From NCBI RefSeq assembly GCF_021010565.1, contig NZ_JAJNAY010000002.1:1-64000 (forward strand): DNA of 64,000 nt, read 5' to 3'. The DNA comes from Chryseobacterium turcicum. Lineage in GTDB: Bacteria; Bacteroidota; Bacteroidia; Flavobacteriales; Weeksellaceae. Numbering within the stretch: the first letter of the stretch is position 1; each line of letters starts with the position of its first letter. A program made the position numbers and the translations under genes. The notes below the pieces were generated by a model. It saw only the letters and a list, made by a program, of their open reading frames with translations. It was not told the origin of the DNA and did not search any database. Below are positions 26,656-34,450 of the stretch, piece after piece.

Positions 26656-26687
26656 AAAACTCACAATTTTCATTGTGAGTTTTTTTG
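26656..26687 (+). terminator. Terminator of tRNA cluster 2
   Basis: AAAACTCACAA (26656-26666), loop TTTTCA, TTGTGAGTTTT, T run. The loop is the reverse complement of that in cluster 1. Confidence 0.92.
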
Positions 26688-26763
26688 TTTATAATGATTT
26701 TTCTAGATACATATATTTTTAAGAATATTTTTGTTTAAAATTATTTGTCATTAATATTGCACC

Positions 26764-27198
26764 ATGAAAATCTACATTACACTATCTCTTTTATTCCTGC
26801 TTTTAAGCTGCGATTTTAAAACGTTTCGTGAAAATAATTCTCAAGACATAAAAGAAGCCGAGAAAGTAACTGAAAGCTATTACAGTCTTGTAGAAAAAGG
26901 TGATAAAGAAGAATTGTTGAAACTATTCAGTAAAGATTTTTTTGAATCCTCCGACAAGAATGCAGTTGAATCGGTTATTGATTGGCAGATTCAAGAAAGT
27001 AAAAAACCTAATTATACATATACTCTAATTGACTCTCAAACTCTTGTTGAAGAAGGAACTGATGCAAAATCAGAATATGTTTTAACTTATAGTGTACAAA
27101 GAGAATTTAAAACAAAAGATAAAATCACTCTAATTAAAGAAAATGATGATAAAATCAGAATCTTTAAATATGAAATGACTTCTGAAGAACGCAAATAA
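26764..27198 (+). CDS. Small lipoprotein of unknown function
   Basis: A 144-residue protein with a short Lys-led hydrophobic signal and a lipobox-like LLLSC at residues 13-17, so it is probably membrane-anchored. The mature part (EKVTESYYSLVEKGDKEELLKLFSKDFFES) resembles the helix-then-barrel start of NTF2/DUF4019-type domains, with beta-strands towards the C-terminus. No catalytic residue is evident. It follows tRNA cluster 2 and is convergent with a gene remnant. The function is not recognised. Confidence 0.65.
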   Translation: MKIYITLSLLFLLLSCDFKTFRENNSQDIKEAEKVTESYYSLVEKGDKEELLKLFSKDFFESSDKNAVESVIDWQIQESKKPNYTYTLIDSQTLVEEGTDAKSEYVLTYSVQREFKTKDKITLIKENDDKIRIFKYEMTSEERK

Positions 27199-27202
27199 CT
27201 AT

Positions 27203-27230
27203 AAAACCACCGTAAATATACAGTGGTTTT
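27203..27230. terminator. Degenerate terminator, relic of the SH3-like gene copy
   Basis: AAAACCAC and GTGGTTTT pair around a loop of about 12 nt. It matches the intact terminator at 32384-32411 but with changes in the stem. Confidence 0.6.
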
Positions 27231-27247
27231 CAAATTTATCATTAAAA

Positions 27248-27340
27248 TTATTTCAGTTGATAAGAATCTCCGTTCCAAAGGTAGATTTTCGATGCGTTTT
27301 TCTTCTTTTCCCGATCTTTCTCATCTTTTTCACTTTTTTT
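27248..27340 (-). pseudogene. C-terminal remnant of an SH3-like secreted protein gene
   Basis: Read on the minus strand this gives KKSEKDEKDREKKKNASK, then IYLWNGDSYQLK and a stop. The last residues of the intact gene at 32429-33274 are EKDEKEREKKKNASK and TYLWNGDAYRLK. The homology includes the following terminator. Upstream of the fragment the similarity ends, so only about 30 codons of a second copy survive, lying between the lipoprotein gene and the Crp-like gene. Confidence 0.85.
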
Positions 27341-27377
27341 CTTTATTTTTAATCATCTTATTTGAGATTTTTAAAAC

Positions 27378-27986
27378 ATGACAACGCCCTCGCAACTCTT
27401 ACAACATTTAGAACACCTTCACCAGCTTAATGATGAAGAGCGTATTGCATTATCTAAAATAGGAAAACCTCTATTTCTTCCAAAAAAAACAAAATTGGTA
27501 GAATCTGGCGATTTATTTGACCATGTTTTTGTGCTTACAACTGGCTTATTGCGTTGGTATTTTGATTCGGATGATGGTACCGAAAATAATGTCTTTTTTA
27601 CCTCAGAGAAGGAACACGCCATAATATCCGGAATTCCTGAATATTATGATGATCAAAAACAGACAAAATATACTATTGAAGCGCTTGTAGATACGCAGTT
27701 ATTATTGTTTCCAAAAGACCAGTTTGAAGAATTAGCTTTTCAGCATAAAGGCATTTTTCAGTTTTATATTAAATCTCTGAAAGTTATTATTGATACTTTA
27801 CGAAATCGTACAGAGCAGCTCTGCAGTGATTCTCCAAGTTCGCGTTACGAAGTTTTCTTAAAAAATCGTCCTTACATTACAAGAAATGCAAACCGTAAGT
27901 ATATCGCTAATTTTCTAGGGATTACCCCCAATTCTTTATCGAGATTAACCTCTCGTATACATAAAAAGCTACCACCTAAAAAATAA
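27378..27986 (+). CDS. Crp/Fnr family transcriptional regulator
   Basis: A 202-residue regulator. Residues ~20-130 form a cyclic-nucleotide-binding-type beta-roll (LFDHVFVLTTGLLRWYF, VFFTSEKEHAIISGIPE), and the C-terminus carries a helix-turn-helix, RKYIANFLGITPNSLSRLTSRIHKK. Key phosphate-binding residues of CAP are not evident, so the ligand is unknown. The next genes form an export operon in the same direction, starting about 100 bp later, with a perfect palindrome at its promoter; the regulator is a reasonable candidate to bind it. Confidence 0.85.
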   Translation: MTTPSQLLQHLEHLHQLNDEERIALSKIGKPLFLPKKTKLVESGDLFDHVFVLTTGLLRWYFDSDDGTENNVFFTSEKEHAIISGIPEYYDDQKQTKYTIEALVDTQLLLFPKDQFEELAFQHKGIFQFYIKSLKVIIDTLRNRTEQLCSDSPSSRYEVFLKNRPYITRNANRKYIANFLGITPNSLSRLTSRIHKKLPPKK

Positions 27987-28018
27987 CTTAAGAATAGTTT
28001 TTCTGGATTTCTTCGTTC

Positions 28019-28026
28019 TAATTTTG
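28019..28026 (+). promoter_or_regulatory. -7 promoter element of the export operon
   Basis: TAATTTTG matches TAnnTTTG, 64 bp before the ATG at 28090. No clear TTTG -33 box. Confidence 0.5.
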
Positions 28027-28038
28027 TACCGTACAAAA
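28022..28038. promoter_or_regulatory. Perfect inverted repeat overlapping the export-operon promoter
   Basis: TTTTGTAC, one C, GTACAAAA: a perfect 17-bp dyad that overlaps the last five bases of the -7 element. This is the position of a repressor or Crp-like operator. Confidence 0.55.
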
Positions 28039-28089
28039 AACTGTAATACAGACACTTGTATAAAAAGTATGATTTAAAACGAAAAAACA

Positions 28090-28734
28090 ATGAACAAAAA
28101 AAAATTAAGAATAGGTATATCAAGCTTATTCATAATGTTAGCAAGCATGCACCTGAATGCACAATCACAACAAGTAGAAAAAGCTGGGATTTACATGACT
28201 CAAGAAATGTCATTTCTTAATATGACCCCAATACAGGTAGAACAAGTTTATCAAGCTAATTTAGAAGCTGCTGAAGCTGTAGAAAATCTAGACAAAGAAA
28301 GTATCGCTCAGAATTCAGCTCAGTCAGAAAACATCGAAAGTTTTGCAAAAATTCTAAAAGAGAGAAATCATTCTTTACAAGATATTCTTTCACCGGTACA
28401 ATTTCAACTTTTTCAGGAAAATAAAATCGCAAGAGCCGCTACTTTCAGAACAATTGTTATGGCACGTATGCTAGATTTAAGCAACGACCAGTTGACGCCG
28501 GTTTTCAACATTAACCAAGAAATAGTAGAAAACGTAAGAAAAGATTTAGATATCTACTTTTCTGCAAATAACAATAGAGGTAAAAACAATGCTCAACGAA
28601 AACTACACAAAGCATTGAAAAAAGCAGACAAAGCTTTTGACCAGATTTTAAGCCCACAACAAATCATCACTTATCATGAAAATGCCGATTTCTTTCGCAA
28701 TATAATTAGTGAAGAATACGGAACTAAAAATTAG
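28090..28734 (+). CDS. Secreted helical protein, Spy/CpxP-like, of unknown function
   Basis: A 214-residue exported protein; a signal peptide is seen (GISSLFIMLASMHLNAQ). The mature part is almost all helical and built from two similar halves: MTPIQVEQVYQANLEAAE... and LSNDQLTPVFNINQEIVENVRKDL, each followed by ILSPxQ (DILSPVQFQLFQENK, QILSPQQIITYHENA). The L-x-P-x-Q repeat recalls periplasmic Spy/CpxP-type chaperones, but this is only a resemblance. It is the first gene of the export operon. Confidence 0.6.
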   Translation: MNKKKLRIGISSLFIMLASMHLNAQSQQVEKAGIYMTQEMSFLNMTPIQVEQVYQANLEAAEAVENLDKESIAQNSAQSENIESFAKILKERNHSLQDILSPVQFQLFQENKIARAATFRTIVMARMLDLSNDQLTPVFNINQEIVENVRKDLDIYFSANNNRGKNNAQRKLHKALKKADKAFDQILSPQQIITYHENADFFRNIISEEYGTKN

Positions 28735-28811
28735 TTTTTTATCATGTTTTATGATTCTCGGTATTATCTTAACTGATATGCCGGGATTTTTATCCCCAAA
28801 TTTATCTTACC

Positions 28812-29213
28812 ATGCAAAAATCACTTACAATACTATGTGTATTCCTGTGTTGCGGCCTTTCGTATGCTTCCACAGGAACTTTAGAAGACACTATCGCAGA
28901 TACAGCATCTTGGCTTATCATGCTTATTTTACCATTTGCCGGAATCTTTCTTTTTTGGAAAGTTCATATTTATCCTGAAAAAGTGGCGGAAAAGAAAAAC
29001 CATCCACAATTAAACGCCATCAAAAGCATGTGTTTGCTGTCGTTAATATTTGGTGGTCTGCTTTGGCCTGTTGCTTTAATATGGGCAAACTACGATTACA
29101 AAAAAGAAAAAACACCTTCTTCAGATTCAGAAAATTTAGATTCTACAAACGAAAAAGAAGAAATTTTAATTGAAGAAAATCAATCGCTTTCAGAAGAAAC
29201 ACAAAGTCATTAA
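28812..29213 (+). CDS. DUF3302 inner-membrane protein
   Basis: A 133-residue protein with a signal-like first helix, a second helix (WLIMLILPFAGIFLFWKV), and a third (CLLSLIFGGLLWPVALIWANY). The blocks KVAEKKNHPQLNAIKSM and GGLLWPVALIWAN are the hallmark of DUF3302, small proteins encoded beside HlyD-type adaptors (as in enterobacterial yiaW/yibI with yiaV/yibH). The acidic C-terminal tail is likely cytoplasmic. It precedes the HlyD gene by 11 bp. Confidence 0.78.
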   Translation: MQKSLTILCVFLCCGLSYASTGTLEDTIADTASWLIMLILPFAGIFLFWKVHIYPEKVAEKKNHPQLNAIKSMCLLSLIFGGLLWPVALIWANYDYKKEKTPSSDSENLDSTNEKEEILIEENQSLSEETQSH

Positions 29214-29224
29214 GAATAAAAATT

Positions 29225-30382
29225 ATGTTAGAATTACTTATCGGAATATATGCCGGAATTTGCTGGCTTCTCATCAAAAAATTAAAATGGATTCCTTGGA
29301 ATTTCAATACGCAGGTCGTTGTCTATTCCTTACCCATTTTCGGGTCTATTGCTCTTATATTGAGTTTGAACTACTTCTGCCCTATCACATCGGATGTGAA
29401 AGTGGGTAATCGAAGCGTAGATATTACGACTCAAACTTTAGGAAGAGTAAAAAAAGTTTATGTAAAAACCAATCAGGAAGTTAAAAAAGGAGACACTTTA
29501 TTCACCATCGACCCTTTGCCTTATCAACAAGAAATAGAATCTTTGGAAGCCCAACTAAACAATATGAAGTCTACCGTTTCGTCTTACAACTCGGATATTG
29601 ATGCTTCTCGTAAAAACATTGCGAGCCTGCAATCTCAATTGGATTTGAGCAACAAAAGAATAAAGCAATATCAGGAATTAGTAAATGCAGGTGCAGCCAA
29701 TAAATTTGATTTAGAACAGGCAATGTCAACTTCACAGGATTTACAATCAAGAATAAGTGCGGCAAAGGCTCAGAAATCATCTTTAGAAACCAAATACAAC
29801 TCTAATTACAACGGAGAAAATGCTTCAGTGTCGGAACTTAAAGCCAAATTAGAGCAAGCAAAATGGAATCTTTCTCAAACGGTCGTTTTAGCACCAACAG
29901 ACGGTTTTATTCCCAACGTACAGCTGAATGAAGGAGCAATCATCGCACCTTTCAAGTCTGCTTTTGTTTTGATTCAGAAACAGCAATCTATCATTGCATT
30001 CTTTTCTCAAAACGAATTGGAAGCGGTGAAAAATGGTGATGAAGTAGAAATTGCCTTAAAAACAGCCCCCGGAAAAGTGGTAAAAGCAAAATTGGAATAC
30101 GTAATCGATGCAACAAGCCAGGGTATTATGAATAATGCAGGAGGAATGTTTGGCGGCAACGGAACAACAGCCGGAATCCCAGATACCGCGAGACAATTGC
30201 CCGAAACGGACGGAAAACTGATTGCAAAATTTGTTTTAGATGAAAAAGACCAGGTATTAACAGTAGGCTCTCGAGGTACAGCCGTTATTTATTCTGATAA
30301 CATTAAACCTTTACATTTAATAAGAAAAGTGATGGTAAGAGTGAGCAGTAAAGTTAATTACTTAATTCCAAAACTTCACTAA
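29225..30382 (+). CDS. HlyD family membrane-fusion protein
   Basis: A 385-residue periplasmic adaptor. Two hydrophobic helices at the N-terminus (ELLIGIYAGICWLL, VVVYSLPIFGSIALILSLNYF) anchor it, the layout of the YiaV/YibH group. The lipoyl-like half motif GRVKKVYVKTNQEVKKGDTLFTIDP is followed by a coiled-coil hairpin (residues ~95-205) and a second half, LAPTDGFIPNVQLNEGAII. It would link an inner-membrane component to the outer-membrane channel encoded next. Its stop codon directly precedes the start of the next gene. Confidence 0.9.
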   Translation: MLELLIGIYAGICWLLIKKLKWIPWNFNTQVVVYSLPIFGSIALILSLNYFCPITSDVKVGNRSVDITTQTLGRVKKVYVKTNQEVKKGDTLFTIDPLPYQQEIESLEAQLNNMKSTVSSYNSDIDASRKNIASLQSQLDLSNKRIKQYQELVNAGAANKFDLEQAMSTSQDLQSRISAAKAQKSSLETKYNSNYNGENASVSELKAKLEQAKWNLSQTVVLAPTDGFIPNVQLNEGAIIAPFKSAFVLIQKQQSIIAFFSQNELEAVKNGDEVEIALKTAPGKVVKAKLEYVIDATSQGIMNNAGGMFGGNGTTAGIPDTARQLPETDGKLIAKFVLDEKDQVLTVGSRGTAVIYSDNIKPLHLIRKVMVRVSSKVNYLIPKLH

Positions 30383-31783
30383 ATGCTAAAGAAAATAAGT
30401 ATTGCAAGCGTTCTGTTGCTGAGTTTAACATCTTGTATTGGATACAAAAATGCAACACCTGAAAAAATAGAAGCTTTAAAAAACACCAGCGAAATAAAAT
30501 CAAACATCGAAATCCCTGATAAATGGATTCAAGATAAAGAAACAGACAGCCCCGATTTTTCTTATCAATGGATGCATGAACTTATTACAACCGAGCTTGA
30601 AGTTTTGGTAAAGGAAGGCCTTGCTCACAACGCAGATATCATTATCTCTAAAGAAAAGCTGAACCAAATAGAATTGTCGATGGATATTGCAGGAAGCAAT
30701 CTTTACCCAAGCGTAAATGCTTTGGCAAATACCAGCAACAATCTTGTAAGCGGTACTCACATCGGAAATTTACAGTTAAAGGCCAATTGGGAACTCGACC
30801 TTTGGGGAAAAAATAAATCGGCTGAAATGGTGAGCGTAAGTCAATATTACTCGGCAGCATTTCAGCAAAAAATGTTGAAACAATCGGTTGCTGCAATGAT
30901 TGCTAAAGCTTACTATCTTAATATTGCCGGACAATATCAGGAGCAGAAAATCAGTCAGTATATTGGTATGACCGAAGATTTGAAGAAAATTTATTCGGTT
31001 CAAAACAAGGTCGGAACTGCCAATGAAATTGATTTATCCAACATCGAAAGTGAAATTATTTTGTTGAATTCTTATCTTGAAAAAGTAAAAAATGCCAATT
31101 CACAATCCAGAAGAAGTTTAGAAATGCTTTGCGGAAGATATCCGGAAGGCTTGCTGAAAGTTAATGCAGAGTTTTCAGCTTTAAAACAGGAAATTCCAGC
31201 CAATTTTCCTTTGAGTCTTTTAGAAAAAAGGTCGGATATTATGGCGCAGCAATTTCAGATAGAAACCAGTTTTCATGAAATTCAGGAAGCGAAAGCCGCA
31301 AGATTACCTTCCATCAACATCAGCGCAGCTTTTGGTGCAGCAGAAACTAATGTAGGAGCTATTAGCAATCTTTTTTCCAATCCTTTAATAAAAGTTGGTG
31401 GTGGATTGACTACGCCTATTTTCAACGGAGGAAAACTGAAAAAGAATGTTGAAGTAAAAACTTCAAAGCAAAAACAAGTGGTCGAAGAATATGCAAAATC
31501 AGTGCTTTTGGCCTATAATGAAGTAGAATCCGCATTAGCAAATCTCAGCTCTATCGAAAAGCTAAATGTTTTTCAGAAACAAGCAATTTCTTCACTTGAA
31601 AGAAACGTTGGTTTAACGAAAAAACAAATCAAAGTAGGCAGCAATAATAGTTTTGTTCTACTTCAAAAGCAAAGAGATTTGATTAAAAAAGAAATGAACA
31701 TCATCGACCTTGACCTGCAACAGCGTATTGAAAGAATCAATCTTTATATGGCTCTAGGAGCAAATGGTCTTGAATATTTTTAG
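30383..31783 (+). CDS. Outer-membrane efflux lipoprotein, TolC/NodT type
   Basis: A 466-residue RND/efflux outer-membrane factor. The lipobox is SLTSC at residues 14-18, and the N-terminal NTSEIKSNIEIPDKW region is typical of NodT-type lipoproteins. Two helical repeats follow, with QANWELDLWGK-like (here LKANWELDLWGKNKSA) and LLEKRSDIMAQQFQIE. They fold as a TolC-like alpha-barrel tunnel. It starts immediately after the HlyD stop codon, so the two are translationally linked. The operon has no classical inner-membrane pump gene. Confidence 0.9.
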   Translation: MLKKISIASVLLLSLTSCIGYKNATPEKIEALKNTSEIKSNIEIPDKWIQDKETDSPDFSYQWMHELITTELEVLVKEGLAHNADIIISKEKLNQIELSMDIAGSNLYPSVNALANTSNNLVSGTHIGNLQLKANWELDLWGKNKSAEMVSVSQYYSAAFQQKMLKQSVAAMIAKAYYLNIAGQYQEQKISQYIGMTEDLKKIYSVQNKVGTANEIDLSNIESEIILLNSYLEKVKNANSQSRRSLEMLCGRYPEGLLKVNAEFSALKQEIPANFPLSLLEKRSDIMAQQFQIETSFHEIQEAKAARLPSINISAAFGAAETNVGAISNLFSNPLIKVGGGLTTPIFNGGKLKKNVEVKTSKQKQVVEEYAKSVLLAYNEVESALANLSSIEKLNVFQKQAISSLERNVGLTKKQIKVGSNNSFVLLQKQRDLIKKEMNIIDLDLQQRIERINLYMALGANGLEYF

Positions 31784-31862
31784 AAATATTGGTCTCAGTG
31801 GCTTTTCAAAAAAGAAAAGCAGACTTGGGACCTATTTTATATATTCAGTTTTGTAGATGACA

Positions 31863-32010
31863 TTTTTTAACCGCAAAAGAAACAAAAGATTTTGTGGTCG
31901 TAAAAGTGATTTAAAAGTTAGCAAAATTAACACTGAATTGATACTGTGCTTTTTGCATTCTTTTGAAATTTTATTTTTTCAATCATTTCTTTTGTAGCTT
32001 TTGCGGTTTA
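31863..32010. repeat. MITE-like inverted-repeat element, copy 1
   Basis: Starts with TTAACCGCAAAAGAAACAAA and ends with TTTTGTAGCTTTTGCGGTTT. The ends are near reverse complements, about 148 bp apart. No reading frame inside. Confidence 0.65.
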
Positions 32011-32242
32011 GTACATGACATTTTTTTTTAACCGCAAAAGTGACAAAAGATTTTATTATGGATAAGTTATCCAAAAGCTAACAAAACAAGTGATAAAGTA
32101 AAAGAAACATTTTGTAAACTTTTGAACTTCTCTTTTTCCAATCATTTCTTTTGATGCTTTTGCGATTAAAAAGAGATTTTAAGTTTTTGTCATGTACTAA
32201 ACTTTTGCGGTTAAAATTTAAATATTATTTTTTGTCATGTAC
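32011..32242. repeat. Short inverted words GTACATGAC / GTCATGTAC
   Basis: GTACATGAC occurs at 32011-32019 and its complement GTCATGTAC at 32189-32197 and 32234-32242, next to the ends of the MITE-like elements. Confidence 0.5.
32021..32170. repeat. MITE-like inverted-repeat element, copy 2
   Basis: TTAACCGCAAAAGTGACAAA at the left and TTTTGATGCTTTTGCGATTA at the right. The internal sequence differs from copy 1 except for AATCATTTCTTTTG. A third partial end, AACTTTTGCGGTTAAAA, is at about 32200-32216. Confidence 0.65.
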
Positions 32243-32284
32243 GAAAATATTAAGAGCTTATTTAAATTTAAATGAAAATAATTT

Positions 32285-32350
32285 ATCTCGCGGATATTGC
32301 TGATTAAGCAGATTAATTTCTGCTGTTTTTAATCTGCTTAATCCGCGAGA
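32285..32350. repeat. Palindromic repeat TCTCGCGGAT...ATCCGCGAGA
   Basis: The left arm TCTCGCGGAT, then a 7-nt insert, then TAAGCAGATTAA; the right arm TTAATCTGCTTA then ATCCGCGAGA. Arms pair perfectly apart from the insert. A stand-alone intergenic hairpin with no T run. Confidence 0.7.
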
Positions 32351-32383
32351 ATTATATAAAAATGATTAAGTTTAGATAAAACA

Positions 32384-32411
32384 AAAACCACTGCAAAAAT
32401 ACAGTGGTTTT
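32384..32411 (-). terminator. Terminator of the SH3-like protein gene
   Basis: AAAACCACTG (32384-32393) and CAGTGGTTTT (32402-32411), loop 8 nt, U run on the minus strand. Confidence 0.88.
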
Positions 32412-32428
32412 CAAATATATTGTTAAAA

Positions 32429-33274
32429 TTATTTCAGTCGATAAGCATCTCCGTTCCAAAGATAAGTTTTTGAAGCATTTTTCTTCTTTTCACGCTCTTT
32501 CTCATCTTTTTCCATTTCTTCCATTTTAAAGATAAAAGCATCGGGAATTCCGCCCTTATCATTAGGAAAAACAAATTGTTCACTGTGGTAATAAACATCG
32601 GCATCTCCTACGTTCATGAGCTGAGGAAGTACAATCATTTTTTTATCTTTCAACAGGACATATTGGTCATAACTTGCAATTCCGCAAGCTTCGCCAGAAA
32701 CCATGGCTTTTAAAGTAAATTCTACATTTTTCAATTTGTGATTACTTTCAATAGTAAACGTTCCATAGCTCAGACTTTCGCCTGAACCGGTATCGAAAGA
32801 AACCTCATCAATCAGTGTATTTCCTTCAACCATTTTAATGGAAGCAATATTTTGCTTGATTATAATTTCAGGATATTCCTTGTCTTTTTTATTAATGGTT
32901 TTTGTTAAGCCAAAAAGAAAATCATATCCATTTTTAGTTCTGTAGCCCACACAAAGATTTCCGCCCCAAACATAGCCTTCTGATCTTTTATCACCTTTCT
33001 GATAAGATATCTTGTACCAATTGGCTCTTCTTTCTCCTAATTTCAAAATAGTTTCATCTTTTTTAAGAATCAAAATCTGCTGATTCGTTTGTAAAGAATC
33101 TAAAATTTGAGCATTGACATTGGGTGATTGTCTGATTCTTGTAAAATCGGTAAAAATTTTCTGCGTTTTATTTTCTTCAAAGTGAAAAACTCCGTTTGCA
33201 TATTCGTAATCTTCTTCCTGCGCAGAAAAAAGCTGAATGATACATAAAAATAAAACAGTGATGAATGGTTTCAT
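32429..33274 (-). CDS. Secreted SH3-like domain protein
   Basis: A 281-residue exported protein (signal ITVLFLCIIQLFSAQ). Residues ~40-110 look like a bacterial SH3 domain: TRIRQSPNVNAQILDSLQTNQQILIL and ANWYKISYQKGDKRSEGYVWGGNL. The rest is a beta-rich domain (TFTIESNHKLKNVEFTLKAMVSGEACG). A highly charged EKDEKEREKKK stretch precedes a conserved YLWNGDAYRLK end. The function is unknown; SH3 domains of this type often bind peptidoglycan. A decayed partial copy exists at 27248-27340. Confidence 0.65.
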   Translation of the reverse strand: MKPFITVLFLCIIQLFSAQEEDYEYANGVFHFEENKTQKIFTDFTRIRQSPNVNAQILDSLQTNQQILILKKDETILKLGERRANWYKISYQKGDKRSEGYVWGGNLCVGYRTKNGYDFLFGLTKTINKKDKEYPEIIIKQNIASIKMVEGNTLIDEVSFDTGSGESLSYGTFTIESNHKLKNVEFTLKAMVSGEACGIASYDQYVLLKDKKMIVLPQLMNVGDADVYYHSEQFVFPNDKGGIPDAFIFKMEEMEKDEKEREKKKNASKTYLWNGDAYRLK

Positions 33275-33286
33275 ATTTTTTAGGCT

Positions 33287-33320
33287 AATACTGAGGTTGA
33301 GGTTAAGGTTGAGGTTAAAA
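33287..33320. repeat. Reiterated GAGGTT word
   Basis: GAGGTTGAGGTTAAGGTTGAGGTTAA in the spacer downstream of prmA: four units of one hexamer with one base change. Confidence 0.7.
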
Positions 33321-33337
33321 TATTATGATAATATATC

Positions 33338-34165
33338 TTATTTCTCAAGCAATAAGCTTACCCATTCTTCACGTTGCAATTTCTTTTTAAGTTCTAAATT
33401 GTTTTCTTTACAAACTTCCAAAATATCATCAACGTCGAAGAAACACAATCCTGAAAGCAATAATTTTCCACCTTCATTCAATACAGAAACATACCTTGGA
33501 ATATCTGAAATCAGAATATTTCTGTTGATATTTGCTAAAATAATATCGTAGTTTTCTTTTCCTAAATTATCTGCAGTTCCCAACTCAATATCCAATTCTA
33601 CGCCGTTTCTTACAGCATTTTCTTTAGAATTTTCAACTGACCATTCATCAATATCGATGGCTTTTGTATCTCCGGCTCCGATTTGTTTTGCATAAATCGC
33701 CAACACTGAAGTTCCACATCCCATATCCAAGACTTTCTTGTCTTTAAAATCGATATCCATCATTTGCTGAATCATCAAATGAGTTGTTGGATGGTGACCT
33801 GTTCCGAAAGACATTTTAGGCTGAATGATAATCTCATGCATTCCTTCTACAGATTCATGAAATTCTGCTCTGATTAATACTTTATCATCAATATTGATGG
33901 GTTCAAAATTCTTTTCCCACTCTTCATTCCAGTTGATATTGGGCATTTCTGTGAACGTGTATTCTATTTTCACCTCATCATTCTGAAAAAGAGGCAAAGC
34001 CTTCAGTTCTTCTTCTTTAAAAAGTTCTTTTTGAATATATCCTAAAATACCATGAATTTCTTCTGTAAAACTGTCGAAACCTATCTCTATAAGTTCTGCC
34101 ATTAATATTTCGTTCCAAGGCTGAAGTGGTGAAATCTTGAAATCGAATTCTAAATAATTTTGCAT
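33338..34165 (-). CDS. prmA: Ribosomal protein L11 methyltransferase
   Basis: A SAM-dependent enzyme that methylates lysines and the N-terminus of L11. Motif I is VLDMGCGTSVLAIYAKQIGA; the substrate-proximal ILANINRNILI (N-x-N-R) is characteristic of PrmA. A GTGHHPTTHLM segment before motif I also fits. 275 residues from the ATG at 34165; the open frame further upstream starts with TTG and is not needed. It stands alone, followed by the GAGGTT repeat. Confidence 0.92.
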   Translation of the reverse strand: MQNYLEFDFKISPLQPWNEILMAELIEIGFDSFTEEIHGILGYIQKELFKEEELKALPLFQNDEVKIEYTFTEMPNINWNEEWEKNFEPINIDDKVLIRAEFHESVEGMHEIIIQPKMSFGTGHHPTTHLMIQQMMDIDFKDKKVLDMGCGTSVLAIYAKQIGAGDTKAIDIDEWSVENSKENAVRNGVELDIELGTADNLGKENYDIILANINRNILISDIPRYVSVLNEGGKLLLSGLCFFDVDDILEVCKENNLELKKKLQREEWVSLLLEK

Positions 34166-34399
34166 GTGAATAATTTGTTGCAAAAATAAGTATTTAAAAG
34201 TTTAAAGCTGATGAGATTTACCCATGAAGATTACAATTTAAAGAAAATACATTTTGCCTAAAGTCATGTATCGTATCAAAGCAAAAGCGGACTAAAGCCC
34301 GCTCTTGTTGATTTTATTATCTTGATGTAGAAGTTGTTATTATTTATAGCTACCCCGTCTTTTTGTTTTCACAAAAATCCACCTCTTCCTTGAATGGGA

Positions 34400-34450
34400 A
34401 TTTCAGTATCCCTAATACTAACTTCTAACATCTAGTTTCTAACTTCTAAA
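34400..34450. repeat. Reiterated CTAACTTCTAACAT words
   Basis: CTAATACTAACTTCTAACAT then CTAGTTTCTAACTTCTAAAT precede the SDR stop codon. A one-armed example of the word-based spacers. Confidence 0.6.

Larger units (their letters stand above)
26473..26685 (+). repeat. Direct repeat copy 2: tRNA-Pro, tRNA-Arg and terminator
   Basis: Second copy of the ~212-bp segment, 3.8 kb downstream of the first. It lacks the tRNA-Ser gene that precedes copy 1. Confidence 0.95.
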
